Assembly: GCA_937898885.1 (NCBI GenBank)
Contig: CALDKD010000014.1
Span: forward strand, 1 to 64,000
Origin: an uncultured Bacteroidales bacterium
Lineage (GTDB): Bacteria > Bacteroidota > Bacteroidia > Bacteroidales > Bacteroidaceae
Reading direction: 5' to 3'
DNA: 64,000 bases
Of this stretch, positions 17,615 to 26,401 are shown one piece after another. Each line of letters opens with the position of its first letter. Within the stretch, counting starts at the first letter, position 1. The notes beneath the pieces are model-generated. The model searched no databases. It was given only the letters and a program-made list of their open reading frames with translations, and was not told the origin of the DNA. A program made the translations under genes and the position numbers.

Positions 17615-19233
17615 TGTATCTTCATTGTTTGTTCGTTTCTAGTTTCGGCCTCGTATCTTTCGGCAAGCAGGCGGTTGCTCTCATCTGTCTTGGCCAGTAC
17701 AGCATTGGCCAGCCTGTTCAGCGGCAGCGCGCCCCGGCTGTATGCGTCAATCACATTGTCGGGAAGCTGTATGCTGTACGGGACCTTGTCAATGGACATG
17801 ACAAGCTGGCTGCCCTTCAGTGCCGGATTTTCTATGCGTTTGTTCAGGGGTTCGTCTTCATAGATCTTGTATCGTGGAGCATGCTCCTCTTTTCGCCGCA
17901 TCTCCAGCGCTTCGTGTCCAGCCTTGTTCATCAGGTTTGCTCCGCCCATTCCTATGAGCAGTATTTTGAGAAGAGGGCTGCGGACAAACAGACCGCCCAG
18001 AATGGCGGCTATCGGCATGAGGTTGTCCTTTATGGCCAGTGAGTGTGACTTGCCGGTGAACATGCCAACCAGGACATCCGGAAGCATGGCCATGACATAA
18101 CCCAGGTTATGGGTCAGGTCGCCCATGCTGTCCAGCCCGACGGTATTCATGAAACCGTCCCAGCCGTCGGCATTGGCCTGCACCGGTTCTGCTGCAGCCT
18201 GTTTCGCAGGTTCCTCAGTTTCTGCAATTTCAGTCTGAACTGCTGTATTCTCTTCTTGATGTTGCACCTCAAGGATGGCAGGCTTTTCTTCTGCGCCGTT
18301 CTCATATTGGTCATACCACCATTTTTCTCTGCCTTTCAGGGCTTCACTCAGAGCCAGTATATAGCTGTCCGATTCCACGTCCATAAGACGCCCCAGATGG
18401 CGTACGTCATCCATGACATTATGCCTTGTGCCGAACAGGCCCTTGCTGATGCATTCGTCAACTCCGGGACTTTTCCTGTCCAGGATTTTGCCACCTGCAT
18501 CGGCAGCTGCGCCTATTGCAACGTCATAACCAACAAATCTGGCCAGTGCCGTCCATGACAGCGTTCCGCATGTCAGCACCGTGTCCATACCGGCTCCTAT
18601 CACCCGTCCGGCTCCACGTTCTGCAACAGTCGGCTTGTATAAGGCTTCGGCCCGGGATTCAATCTCATGGTCCAAACTGCTCTTGAAGTATTCGCCATTC
18701 AGACTGAACAGACTGTTCTGGCTGGCCTTGCTCATAATGTATTCGGCCGATGACTGCGGAATTTCCTTTGATGCCATCCGGTCCGTCATCATTTCTCCTA
18801 TGCGCCATTCCATGTAGGCTGAGGCAAGGTCGCCTCCCAACTGTTCCGACAGTTCGTTGTAACGTTTCTCTCCAACCTCGGCGACTATGGCCTTCCGCCA
18901 TTCGTCTGTCAGCAGTCCTATGCGCTGTCTGATTTCCTCGGAACCGGCAAATTGCCTGCGGCAGTCTTCGGCGTAATCCTCGGCATTCTTCGAAGACCAC
19001 TGGCCGGTGATGCGCAACCGCTCACTGGCTGCATTCAGAGTGTCAGGCATGTGTCCGGTCATTGAAGACAGTATGCCGGCAGGACTGGAAATGTCATTGC
19101 GCATCTCCATAACCCGGCCATCGCGGTACTGCTTTTCCACCCTGTCCATTATCGGGACAAGTGAACTGTGGAAATAGTCTTCAAGGCAACGTTCAATGCC
19201 AGCAAGACGTTTGGGGTCCTTTATGTCGCTCAT
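17611..19233 (-). CDS. Large conjugation-cluster protein with membrane segments
   Basis: 540 residues from the ATG at 19233; the frame can also start at a TTG at 19248 that overlaps the previous stop. The N-terminal 200 residues are helical and charged. A Gly/Ala-rich segment (about 215-265) and a hydrophobic pair near 395-440 (LMPIAAILGGLFV, LLKILLIGMGG) suggest membrane insertion. The C-terminal ~90 residues (YKIYEDEPLNKRIENPALKGSQ) resemble the small globular tails in DUF3945-type proteins. No enzymatic motif was recognised. The gene is tightly packed with both neighbours in the transfer cluster. Confidence 0.55.
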   Translation of the reverse strand: MSDIKDPKRLAGIERCLEDYFHSSLVPIMDRVEKQYRDGRVMEMRNDISSPAGILSSMTGHMPDTLNAASERLRITGQWSSKNAEDYAEDCRRQFAGSEEIRQRIGLLTDEWRKAIVAEVGEKRYNELSEQLGGDLASAYMEWRIGEMMTDRMASKEIPQSSAEYIMSKASQNSLFSLNGEYFKSSLDHEIESRAEALYKPTVAERGAGRVIGAGMDTVLTCGTLSWTALARFVGYDVAIGAAADAGGKILDRKSPGVDECISKGLFGTRHNVMDDVRHLGRLMDVESDSYILALSEALKGREKWWYDQYENGAEEKPAILEVQHQEENTAVQTEIAETEEPAKQAAAEPVQANADGWDGFMNTVGLDSMGDLTHNLGYVMAMLPDVLVGMFTGKSHSLAIKDNLMPIAAILGGLFVRSPLLKILLIGMGGANLMNKAGHEALEMRRKEEHAPRYKIYEDEPLNKRIENPALKGSQLVMSIDKVPYSIQLPDNVIDAYSRGALPLNRLANAVLAKTDESNRLLAERYEAETRNEQTMKIQ

Positions 19234-19244
19234 TTCAATTCCGT

Positions 19245-19553
19245 TCAATAGGTTATCTGTCCAAGAAGCTGCTGGCGGGTCTGTTCAATGGCATTCCTGT
19301 AGGCTTTCATCTGCTCGGGGTAGAACTGTTCAAGCATATCGTCCTTCTCAATCAGGTCATTGATGAACCGTACCGCAACCAATCTGGGTATCTCGACCGA
19401 ATCCTCACCGTCCTCGTGTCCGTTGAACCATGCCTTGGTCCACCATCTCAGTCCGGAACGGTCCGGATAAACGCTGATGCTGCGTTTTATGTCAAAACTC
19501 TGGATGTCAATCTCCAGACTGGCCAGCGGGTCGATTAACCCGTTCTCTGTCAT
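19245..19553 (-). CDS. Small conjugation-cluster protein
   Basis: 102 residues, acidic, not recognised; contains GLRWWTKAWFNGHEDGEDS. Its ATG overlaps the stop codon of the upstream M23 gene (TGATG), so translation is coupled. An A10 run in the upstream gene would also read into this frame after a -1 slip (see findings). Confidence 0.6.
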   Translation of the reverse strand: MTENGLIDPLASLEIDIQSFDIKRSISVYPDRSGLRWWTKAWFNGHEDGEDSVEIPRLVAVRFINDLIEKDDMLEQFYPEQMKAYRNAIEQTRQQLLGQITY

Positions 19554-20371
19554 CAGCCTCCGGCCAGCTTTTTTTTTTCATCAGCCGTCAGGCTGCTCAG
19601 ATATATCCCGTGCCTTAATGCCAGGTAGTTCAGAAAATCCGAAATAAGCAGATTCTGGGCCTTGACGGCCATCGGCATGGCTTTCCGTCCTATGCCAAGA
19701 GGATTGGCCATTGACGGTATCGATTCGTAGAAGCAGTCCTTCGATGCGGCCAGTGTGAAGATGTTCCTAAGTGACAGTTCCGTATGTTCCGGAACCATAT
19801 ACAGACCGCGTCGCATATCATCCATGTATGCAGGGAAATATCTTTCCAGAAGACTCTCTATCTCATCTCTGTCCTTCTCAAAGTCGGTCTCAACGGGTAT
19901 GTCCATGGTGACGAACTCCATGCCGTCAGGACTGGCCTGAGTGCTTTTCAGGTTGGCGTACAGCATGGAAAGAAACTCGACAGGGTTCAACTCTTCACCT
20001 TTATATCGGACTTCCATGTGCAGCAGCTCTCCGCTTATGGCAATTACCTGTCCGGCACGCACATGCTTGCCGAATGCCGTAGTCACCGTTGACAGATGCG
20101 AATATGTCACTTCATACCTGCCGTATGTCACGGTTATGTATGTGCCGTGAACATTCTCGGTGCCTATGCCTGTCACCTTACCGCTAGCAACGGCTGAAAG
20201 CAGATACAGATGGACGTTGAAGTCTATGCCGTGATGGAAGAACTCCTGCCCGGTGGCTGGATGAGTCTGCTTTCCATAACCCAGTGTCATCTCAACGTCC
20301 TTGTCCCGTTCTTCAAAGGGCATGCAGTAGCCGCTCTCTGAAAACAGTTCCATTTCTTTTGAATATTTCAT
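19553..20371 (-). CDS. M23-family peptidase-like protein
   Basis: 272 residues. Residues ~30-150 follow the LytM/M23 fold: HHGIDFNV supplies the first His and Asp ligands, YITVTYGRYEVTYSHLS is the core strand pair, and LLHMEVRY corresponds to the HxH motif. The first His of HxH is Leu here, so peptidase activity is doubtful. The C-terminal 120 residues are helical and unknown. No signal peptide is seen. Within the transfer cluster it may act on or bind peptidoglycan. A ten-adenine run lies just before its stop codon. Confidence 0.7.
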   Translation of the reverse strand: MKYSKEMELFSESGYCMPFEERDKDVEMTLGYGKQTHPATGQEFFHHGIDFNVHLYLLSAVASGKVTGIGTENVHGTYITVTYGRYEVTYSHLSTVTTAFGKHVRAGQVIAISGELLHMEVRYKGEELNPVEFLSMLYANLKSTQASPDGMEFVTMDIPVETDFEKDRDEIESLLERYFPAYMDDMRRGLYMVPEHTELSLRNIFTLAASKDCFYESIPSMANPLGIGRKAMPMAVKAQNLLISDFLNYLALRHGIYLSSLTADEKKKLAGG

Positions 20372-20390
20372 GCTGATAATCGTTTGTCAG

Positions 20391-20993
20391 TTATCTCCTC
20401 ATTCCTCCGCCTTCCTGGCGGCTGTTCTCTTCGACTGACGATACAGTCTGTGATGTCTGCGGCTGCAGACGGTTCATGTTGAAGTTGTTTCCTATGACCA
20501 TCATGCCCAGTATGGCTCCAGCCACACGGCCAAGCCATCCGAACCTTCCGAATGCCAGGTAACCGGCAGTCACCAGTCCTACAATGCCAAGACCGGAGAC
20601 ATTGCCCTGTGCCAGATTGCCGAAGAAGTCGCCCAGCATTCCGAAACCGTTGCCGGAGAACAGGCCGCGGAAGAACTTTGTCATTCCGCTCATCTGGCTG
20701 TCCATGTCACCCATGGAGTCCGACAGGGACTGGACCACTCCGACGGCCTTGTCCTTGACTTTTCCTATGTCACTTATGGTGTCACCGGCCTTGTCCATGG
20801 CCTTCTCACCGACGACGGCATCACCGACAATGCGTGTCAGACTCTTGTCTGTGGTCAGCTTTTCCCAACCTACATAGGCTGCGGCTCCTCCTACCACCGT
20901 TGTCTTGGCTGTCTTGCCAAGTCCGTTCAGTGTCCTGCCCGGATGACGGATAGGGTAGGACGCTATCTTTGCCATATTCTTCCAAATGCTCAT
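20391..20993 (-). CDS. Membrane protein of conjugation cluster
   Basis: 200 residues. It has a short Gly/Ala segment near 32-42 and a hydrophobic stretch at about 132-165 (GLGIVGLVTAGYLAFGRFGWLGRVAGAILGMM, in two halves), so one or two membrane passes near the C-terminal third. The middle is rich in Asp, Met and Gly. It ends with a Gln/Arg tail. No family was recognised. It begins one base after the stop of the secreted protein gene upstream. Confidence 0.55.
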   Translation of the reverse strand: MSIWKNMAKIASYPIRHPGRTLNGLGKTAKTTVVGGAAAYVGWEKLTTDKSLTRIVGDAVVGEKAMDKAGDTISDIGKVKDKAVGVVQSLSDSMGDMDSQMSGMTKFFRGLFSGNGFGMLGDFFGNLAQGNVSGLGIVGLVTAGYLAFGRFGWLGRVAGAILGMMVIGNNFNMNRLQPQTSQTVSSVEENSRQEGGGMRR

Positions 20994-20994
20994 G

Positions 20995-21678
20995 TCAGTT
21001 TATGTTAAATCGTTTTCCATTAGCTTTCCAGCGCTGCATGCAGGCCTGTGATATGTTCGCAACGTTAGCCTTGTCATAGCTGTACATGCCGTTCACCTCA
21101 GCCCAGACGTCACTGAGCGACGTGTAGCGGACAGCACGTGACAGACGTTTCAGATCCGCGTTCATCTTCTTGAACTTGGGCCTGATGCCGAATACCACTT
21201 CGATGCGTTCCTTTTCTGTCATCTTTGACCCTTCAAGGCACACAAGACGCACGTCATTCACTATGCCTGCGCTGTTGGTTATCACATCGCGGTATATGTC
21301 ATTGCGTTTCGATGACAGTGCCACGGCCAGCGCTCCGGACGGATGGTCCTCCAACTGTCCGGTCAGTTCCTTGATGTTGTCAATCAGACGGTCAGTCTCA
21401 TAGTAGAATCCGTATATCTGTGCGGCATATGCAATGACGGTGCTGAAGGAATTCAGATAGTTGTTGAACTCCTTCTGTATGTCCGCAGTCTCTTCAAGTT
21501 CCTCACGGGTCCAGATATGTCCGGTCGATTCAAGAAGCATTATGGCTTCCTGGTTCTTCAGCTGCTTGGTCATGCTGTTGTCATAAAGCAGAATCATGCC
21601 TGACAGCACCGGATCCGACTGGGCCGATGCCGTCAGACAGACGGTCATGAACAGCAGGGTATGGAGAAACTTTCTCAT
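20995..21678 (-). CDS. Secreted helical protein of conjugation cluster (copy 2)
   Basis: 227 residues from the ATG at 21678, which starts a signal peptide (MRKFLHTLLFMTVCLTASAQ). The mature part is helical. Its end, LSRAVRYTSLSDVWAEV.. followed by a basic W-K tail, parallels the ending of the next upstream gene (LALSIRYYTMTDVWNA..W). I infer distant paralogues. Architecture (signal peptide plus ~200 helical residues) recalls VirB5/TrbJ-type pilus-associated proteins, but sequence identity was not checked. It overlaps the upstream gene by four bases. Confidence 0.6.
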   Translation of the reverse strand: MRKFLHTLLFMTVCLTASAQSDPVLSGMILLYDNSMTKQLKNQEAIMLLESTGHIWTREELEETADIQKEFNNYLNSFSTVIAYAAQIYGFYYETDRLIDNIKELTGQLEDHPSGALAVALSSKRNDIYRDVITNSAGIVNDVRLVCLEGSKMTEKERIEVVFGIRPKFKKMNADLKRLSRAVRYTSLSDVWAEVNGMYSYDKANVANISQACMQRWKANGKRFNIN

Positions 21679-22382
21679 ACGGCCAATGCTGATACGCGTC
21701 TCTTCCAGCTCTCCAGCGATGCTTCGGCCAGCTGTTTGTTGCTTTTCTCCACAATGCCTGCCGTTGCTGCATTCCACACGTCAGTCATGGTGTAGTAGCG
21801 TATGCTCAAAGCCAGCGAGGTCAGCTTTTTGTTGAAGCTGCCAAGCCGGTCGCTGAGCATCCACAGGATCTTGCTGCGTTCAGCTCCGTCAAGCATGTTG
21901 CCAGTGCCTCCGGTAGCCACGGCATCCTGAAGCAGATTGTAGATTGAAACCAGTTCCGTGACCGTTTCAATGTACAGGTTGTTCATGCTCATGCTGGCAA
22001 CAATGCCCTGCGGATTATGTGTGATGGCGCTCTTTATCTGCGCCAGATTCATGATCATGCGCACACCGTCATTGTACAGACTGGTGCACGCTTTCAATGA
22101 TGACGCATAACCGCTTGCCGTCTTCAGATAACTGTTGTACTTGCCCTCCCATTTCTTTATCTGGGTGAACTCGGCAGCAATGGTGTTCTGAAGAAGGGCG
22201 GTCTTTGTCTGAAAACTCATCTCTTCCTGAATGGCACTGTTCAGAAGCTCATAACCTTCGGCCAGAGCCACATATTCAAGCGGGTTGCTTGCCACAAGAC
22301 TGACAGCACCGGCCTTGGGCGCAGACAGTAACGGCAGCATGGCCGCCAGAATCATTCCTTTCAAAGTCTTCATACCTGTCAT
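21675..22382 (-). CDS. Secreted helical protein of conjugation cluster (copy 1)
   Basis: 235 residues with a signal peptide (MKTLKGMILAAMLPLLSAPKAGA). The mature protein is helical, Gln/Ser/Ala-rich, and ends with RYYTMTDVWNAATAG and a C-terminal W-K-R motif, shared in outline with the following gene. It could be a VirB5/TrbJ-like surface component of a type IV secretion apparatus. The start overlaps the primase-like gene upstream by four bases. Confidence 0.6.
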   Translation of the reverse strand: MTGMKTLKGMILAAMLPLLSAPKAGAVSLVASNPLEYVALAEGYELLNSAIQEEMSFQTKTALLQNTIAAEFTQIKKWEGKYNSYLKTASGYASSLKACTSLYNDGVRMIMNLAQIKSAITHNPQGIVASMSMNNLYIETVTELVSIYNLLQDAVATGGTGNMLDGAERSKILWMLSDRLGSFNKKLTSLALSIRYYTMTDVWNAATAGIVEKSNKQLAEASLESWKRRVSALAV

Positions 22383-23551
22383 CTTCCTCTAAATCGTTTG
22401 TGTGTCTCGTCTTCGTCGTCCTCCTCACGACGCTTCTCTTCTACGGCTTCCTCATCTTCATACACGTGCTGGTTACCGTCTGCATCGATATCGACAACCA
22501 CCTCTTCATTCTGATGGTACTGTGTTCTTTCCAGCAGCTGGTCGTTCCAGTCCTTGTATTCGGAATCGGGACATTCGCGGGAGTGTTGCTGCTTTTTCAA
22601 TCCCTCTTTCACAGCCTCTTCACGAAAGCGGCGGACATACGTCTCACCGGCCTTGTCATTATCAAAACATAGTACATGTACCGCATTAACAGCTTCTCTG
22701 ATGACACCCTGGAACTGTCCCATTGTAGGACTGCCTCCCGTTGACAGGAAGACAGCATCGGACAGTGTCTTGTCCGAATCGTGCTTCATCTGCCAGTAGG
22801 CCATGGCGTCATATGCGCTTTCAAACCAAAGAACTCTTGCGGCATCCTTCAGTGCAGTTCCAGAAGGTGACGCTATCCAGAGCCCCTGTGACGAGTTGCT
22901 GCCCCGGGCTTTGCCCTTGAAGGTTGAACCGTCACTGGCAGGCATGCTGCGTATTTCAAGACCGACGGTGACATTCTTGCCCGGAATGGACATCGGAAAT
23001 GCCAGGTCGGTGAAATGGCGCTCAATGCCGTTGTTGCGGGTGGCCAGGAAATAGTGTTCCCGGAAAGCCTGCTTGGTGACCGCCGATATTCCACGTTTTG
23101 TGAAGTATGGCTCAAAGTGGCTCTTTGAAAGAGGTGACGTCTCATCGTACTTCTCTGTCCTGTAGCACTCCATGTCAAATTTCACCGGATCAGTCACCGG
23201 TGTGATGACCCGTTTTGAACGGTACTCCATGGGCTGGTCAAGCAGACGGTTGCATACAAGGTTCACAAGGCGGTCCAGAGACATGCCAATCCTGTAATCG
23301 GCAAAGAACTGCGGGTGCTCCTTGATGAATGAAATCACGTTGTAGTTCTTCTGTTCCGGCGGTTGGAAACAGCAGCTGCCACCGCCTGAAACGATGAACT
23401 TGTCACCCTTGACACGGCGACCCATTGCATCATACCTTACGTATGACGGATAGCGCAGGCCGTCCCTCCGGTACAGCACGTAACCGGCGTCACGCAACAC
23501 CTCCTGGATGTTTATCCGTGAGATAAAGTCCTTGTATTCCAGTTCGCTCAT
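22379..23551 (-). CDS. Toprim-domain primase-like protein
   Basis: 390 residues. The first ~100 residues contain SGGGSCCFQPPEQKNYNVISFIKEH, partly resembling the substrate-recognition part of DnaG-like primases (split for length: the key part is YNVISFI). Residues ~225-320 hold a Toprim domain: WFESAYDAMAYW with the catalytic Glu, then FLSTGGSPT, then LCFDNDKAGE with the D-x-D pair. A long acidic C-terminal tail follows. Likely primes the transferred strand in the recipient. It overlaps its neighbours by four bases on both sides. Confidence 0.8.
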   Translation of the reverse strand: MSELEYKDFISRINIQEVLRDAGYVLYRRDGLRYPSYVRYDAMGRRVKGDKFIVSGGGSCCFQPPEQKNYNVISFIKEHPQFFADYRIGMSLDRLVNLVCNRLLDQPMEYRSKRVITPVTDPVKFDMECYRTEKYDETSPLSKSHFEPYFTKRGISAVTKQAFREHYFLATRNNGIERHFTDLAFPMSIPGKNVTVGLEIRSMPASDGSTFKGKARGSNSSQGLWIASPSGTALKDAARVLWFESAYDAMAYWQMKHDSDKTLSDAVFLSTGGSPTMGQFQGVIREAVNAVHVLCFDNDKAGETYVRRFREEAVKEGLKKQQHSRECPDSEYKDWNDQLLERTQYHQNEEVVVDIDADGNQHVYEDEEAVEEKRREEDDEDETHKRFRGR

Positions 23552-24672
23552 AATCCATGACTCATCTGCAGCTGCCTCTCGTCATGAAGCATCTGCGCTT
23601 CGAAACATCGGGATGCCACATCCATAGGATTGTCAACTCCCGTCTTGTGATACACTCTCTCAGCGAACAGCGCAGGTTCGAAATGATGCTGTTCGGACAC
23701 CAGATCACGTGTTATGGCAAGTCCTGCCAACAGCATGGCCGGTATCTTGATACCAAGGTTCCTGAGCATCTTCTCGCGGTGCATGTCATCCATGACCACG
23801 AACTTGTCATACTGGCGTTCGGTCATCTCGCATGTCACGCTTTCTCCATCTGCAACTGCGGTCAGCCGGACTTTCGCTTCTAGTCCAATGCGCTCGGTCG
23901 AGTTCAGACGGTCAAAAGTAACCGCATCCTTGAAGTCCGTGGCCAGAATGTCGTTGAGCTTGACAATGCGGTCATTCACGCTGTGCTTTGACAGCGAATC
24001 CGATGTCAGCATTGAGAGTTCTGCATCCGTAAGGTCATAGACAAAATCGCGGTCAGACTTTGCAGACTGTACTGTCAGCGTCTTCTTGTCGGCGTTTATT
24101 ATCAGTCCGTGTGATGACAGCACCTCCTGCCATTTCTCACCGGTGAAATACACATCGGACATGATGAAATCACTGTAGGCAATTGCCGGAGCCGTACTGC
24201 GGGGTGGGGTGCTGACGGGCTGAATTACCGTCTTGAGCTGTGCCAGAACATCGATTTCCTTCTCTGTCCTTTCTCCGCCCTTGAAGTAGAATCCGTAACT
24301 GCCGGCCTGCAGTTCTCCGGGACGCTGCCGCCAGTCGTAATGACCGTAACCGTGAAGACCTGTTGCCACGCGTCCGTAAGCGTTTCTTGCGTTCACGAAA
24401 CCGCGTGGCAGATGAAAATCGTTCCCAATCAGTCCGACAAGCGTGTCATACGCCTTCTTGTCCGCACTGTTCGTTCCCCAGTCAGTCAGGGCATTGGCCT
24501 GCTGCTGTGTAATGGAATAGGTCAGAAGCGGCGAATCATGTCCCTTGACTACAAGTTTCAGAATACCACTCGTGTCAACCACATGGGCCTGCAGCCCGTT
24601 GCGTCTCAGGATGTCCTGAAACTCGGGATGCAGGTCAGTGTGTCCGTAGTATGCGTTGCTGCGTACACTCAT
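23548..24672 (-). CDS. DUF3945-type conjugation protein
   Basis: 374 residues. It has repeated globular modules with 'V..A....CEMTERQYDKFVVMDD' and 'FVYDLTDAELSMLTSD', patterns known from DUF3945/DUF4099 proteins in Bacteroidota conjugative elements. The first module (residues 15-70) binds no recognised ligand. The role in transfer is unknown in the family as well. It starts four bases after the next upstream gene ends. Confidence 0.55.
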   Translation of the reverse strand: MSVRSNAYYGHTDLHPEFQDILRRNGLQAHVVDTSGILKLVVKGHDSPLLTYSITQQQANALTDWGTNSADKKAYDTLVGLIGNDFHLPRGFVNARNAYGRVATGLHGYGHYDWRQRPGELQAGSYGFYFKGGERTEKEIDVLAQLKTVIQPVSTPPRSTAPAIAYSDFIMSDVYFTGEKWQEVLSSHGLIINADKKTLTVQSAKSDRDFVYDLTDAELSMLTSDSLSKHSVNDRIVKLNDILATDFKDAVTFDRLNSTERIGLEAKVRLTAVADGESVTCEMTERQYDKFVVMDDMHREKMLRNLGIKIPAMLLAGLAITRDLVSEQHHFEPALFAERVYHKTGVDNPMDVASRCFEAQMLHDERQLQMSHGL

Positions 24673-24675
24673 GGC

Positions 24676-25431
24676 TTATCGGCTGAAATGTGCTATACGG
24701 CTCTGTGCCATTTCTTTCTGCTCCTGCCACATGGCATCCGTGTAGTCCGTTTCATGGACATATTTCAGATTGCCGTCATTATCGCGCAGCCAGCAGCCGT
24801 TCAGACCGAAGTTCTTCTCTTCGAAGCCCTGTGTACGCTGGCTCTTCCAGCGCTGGTAGTCTCCGTTGCAGAAGCGCAGGCCTGTCTTGCTGTTCAGGTC
24901 TATACCCATGGTGACCGTGCCACCTTTGAGCAGGAATGACACTGTTGCTCCGCGCTGTATGCACTGCAGATCATCGGCATCCAGTCCCAGTTCCTCGGCG
25001 CAGACCTGAAGGTTGCGGCCAATGACTGGAGTGGGAACGCTGAGCAGGTGCTTTGTTTCCGGGTCAATCTGAACGAACGCCTTGATGGGGTGTCTGTCAG
25101 GACCGTCAACATCGGCTATGATTGCCTTTCCGCTGAGCAGCTGTTCCCTCTGCTTGTCATTGAAGCCGCTAAGGTCACAGTCCTTCATTTCAGGAAAGAA
25201 AAGAACGTCGGCTTTTCCGTCGTCCTTTCTTATAAGTGCAAACCGGGTACGGCTGTGGATTGTGTTCCCCTGACCGTCCTTGATATGTATGGGCAGGTTG
25301 GGGGATTTGTGTCCGCTGAATATGTCTTCCAGAACACGTTCCGGAAGATCCTCTAACATCTCTCTGGTAAGTCCGAAACGTGACAGAGTCATGTACGGAA
25401 CATCGTCTTCGTCAAACATATTTTTATCCAT
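24676..25431 (-). CDS. DUF4099/DUF3945-type conjugation protein
   Basis: 251 residues from the ATG at 25431 (MDKNMFDEDDVPY), preceded by a promoter; the frame is open to 25665 but that part spans the promoter and a regulatory dyad. The N-terminal LSRFGLTREMLEDLP and RTRFALIRKDDGKADVLFFPE match the DUF4099 helix and strand pattern. The C-terminal half has GATVSFLLKGGTVTMGIDLNSKTGLRF-like strands. It is the first gene of the ten-gene leftward cluster ending with ArdC. Confidence 0.6.
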   Translation of the reverse strand: MDKNMFDEDDVPYMTLSRFGLTREMLEDLPERVLEDIFSGHKSPNLPIHIKDGQGNTIHSRTRFALIRKDDGKADVLFFPEMKDCDLSGFNDKQREQLLSGKAIIADVDGPDRHPIKAFVQIDPETKHLLSVPTPVIGRNLQVCAEELGLDADDLQCIQRGATVSFLLKGGTVTMGIDLNSKTGLRFCNGDYQRWKSQRTQGFEEKNFGLNGCWLRDNDGNLKYVHETDYTDAMWQEQKEMAQSRIAHFSR

Positions 25432-25464
25432 TCTTCGGCTGAATTTGAAATTGAAATCGGAAGG

Positions 25465-25472
25465 CAAATATA
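25465..25472 (-). promoter_or_regulatory. -7 element of the leftward transfer cluster
   Basis: TATATTTG on the minus strand, 33 bp before the start codon at 25431. A GAGTATSA dyad lies 66 bp upstream. Confidence 0.5.
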
Positions 25473-25538
25473 TATGGTCAAATACTTTGAAACCGCACCG
25501 TTTCAGTATGAAATTCCGTCTGTTATGAAACTTTATTA

Positions 25539-25570
25539 TTTGAGTATCATTTGCAAATTTCATACTCAAA
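25539..25570. promoter_or_regulatory. Inverted GAGTAT repeat between divergent genes
   Basis: Arms TTTGAGTAT (25539-25547) and ATACTCAAA (25562-25570) are perfect, with half-sites TGAGTATCAT and TCATACTCAA phased by 20 bp as at 6618-6653. A single half-site CAGTATGAAA also lies at 25504-25513. Confidence 0.55.
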
Positions 25571-25611
25571 CATTCGTCTGGAAAACATGCTTGAATAGCC
25601 ATAAAACGATT

Positions 25612-25619
25612 TACATTTG
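25612..25619 (+). promoter_or_regulatory. -7-like element near M23 gene
   Basis: TACATTTG fits TAnnTTTG but is only 8 bp from the ATG at 25628, so the leader would be almost absent; this makes the call weak. Confidence 0.3.
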
Positions 25620-25627
25620 CTGCCGAT

Positions 25628-26140
25628 ATGAAGACATTGGCCATTATTCTAGTAGCAGCTATCACTGCAATGCCGGACAGTATAGTCCAGCGATATGAAA
25701 GTGTATCATACCCACTGAATCATATTCAAGTGACATCGGAATACGGTATGAGAAAAGACCCGATCAGCGGAAAACAGTCAAAGCACAGCGGCCTTGATTT
25801 GCGAGCCAGACAAGACAGTGTTTTTGCCATGCTTGCCGGTCAGATAGTCAAGGTGGGAGAGGACCGCCGCTCAGGCAAGTATGTAACCATTGATCATGGT
25901 ATTGTAACTGTCTGTTATTGTCACCTGTCAAAGGTGCTGCTGAAAGAAGGAACGAAAGTCAGAGCGGGTTCTGTAGTGGCCATCACAGGCAACACCGGCC
26001 GCAGCACCGGTGAACACCTGCACATAACCTGCCGGTATCATGGCGTGATTGTGGACCCGATGCTGGTGATACAGTTCGTCCGGCGGGTACGTGAGGAATG
26101 CCTGTCATCCGTATTGGCCAGTCAGCCGCCGGTAAAGTGA
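25628..26140 (+). CDS. Secreted M23 peptidase
   Basis: 170 residues. A short signal-like head (MKTLAIILVAAITAMP) is followed by an M23/LytM domain: YGMRKDPISGKQSKHSGLDLRA with the His and Asp zinc ligands (given in part), HGIVTVCYCHLSKV, and the HxH motif in GEHLHITCRY. All zinc ligands are intact, unlike the M23-like gene at 19553. It should cut stem-peptide crosslinks in the periplasm. It diverges from the transfer cluster and shares the GAGTATSA dyad with it, so it is probably co-regulated. Confidence 0.85.
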   Translation: MKTLAIILVAAITAMPDSIVQRYESVSYPLNHIQVTSEYGMRKDPISGKQSKHSGLDLRARQDSVFAMLAGQIVKVGEDRRSGKYVTIDHGIVTVCYCHLSKVLLKEGTKVRAGSVVAITGNTGRSTGEHLHITCRYHGVIVDPMLVIQFVRRVREECLSSVLASQPPVK

Positions 26141-26289
26141 CTTCCGTTTTTGTTCAGAACTTTCGATTCCGTTCAGAAAAGTTTCGAATTCGTCCAAAGT
26201 TGGTAGAAAAGTATGGTTAGCTCTTGACAGGACGTTTTTGGTGTTGTATATTCGCTACCGTTTTTCATGGTATTAGATTTTATTTAGAG

Positions 26290-26315
26290 GACCTGTTGTC
26301 GTGAGATAACAGGTC
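26290..26315 (+). terminator. Hairpin downstream of M23 gene
   Basis: Perfect arms GACCTGTT (26290-26297) and AACAGGTC (26308-26315), 150 bp after the M23 stop. No long T-run follows, so it may be a different kind of signal. Confidence 0.3.
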
Positions 26316-26401
26316 TTCGTCGTCATATATCACTAATGTACCTGCACTTAATGTTAGTCTTTTACGACAGAGGAGCCTTCTCTAATAGTATTCTGGCTAT
26401 T

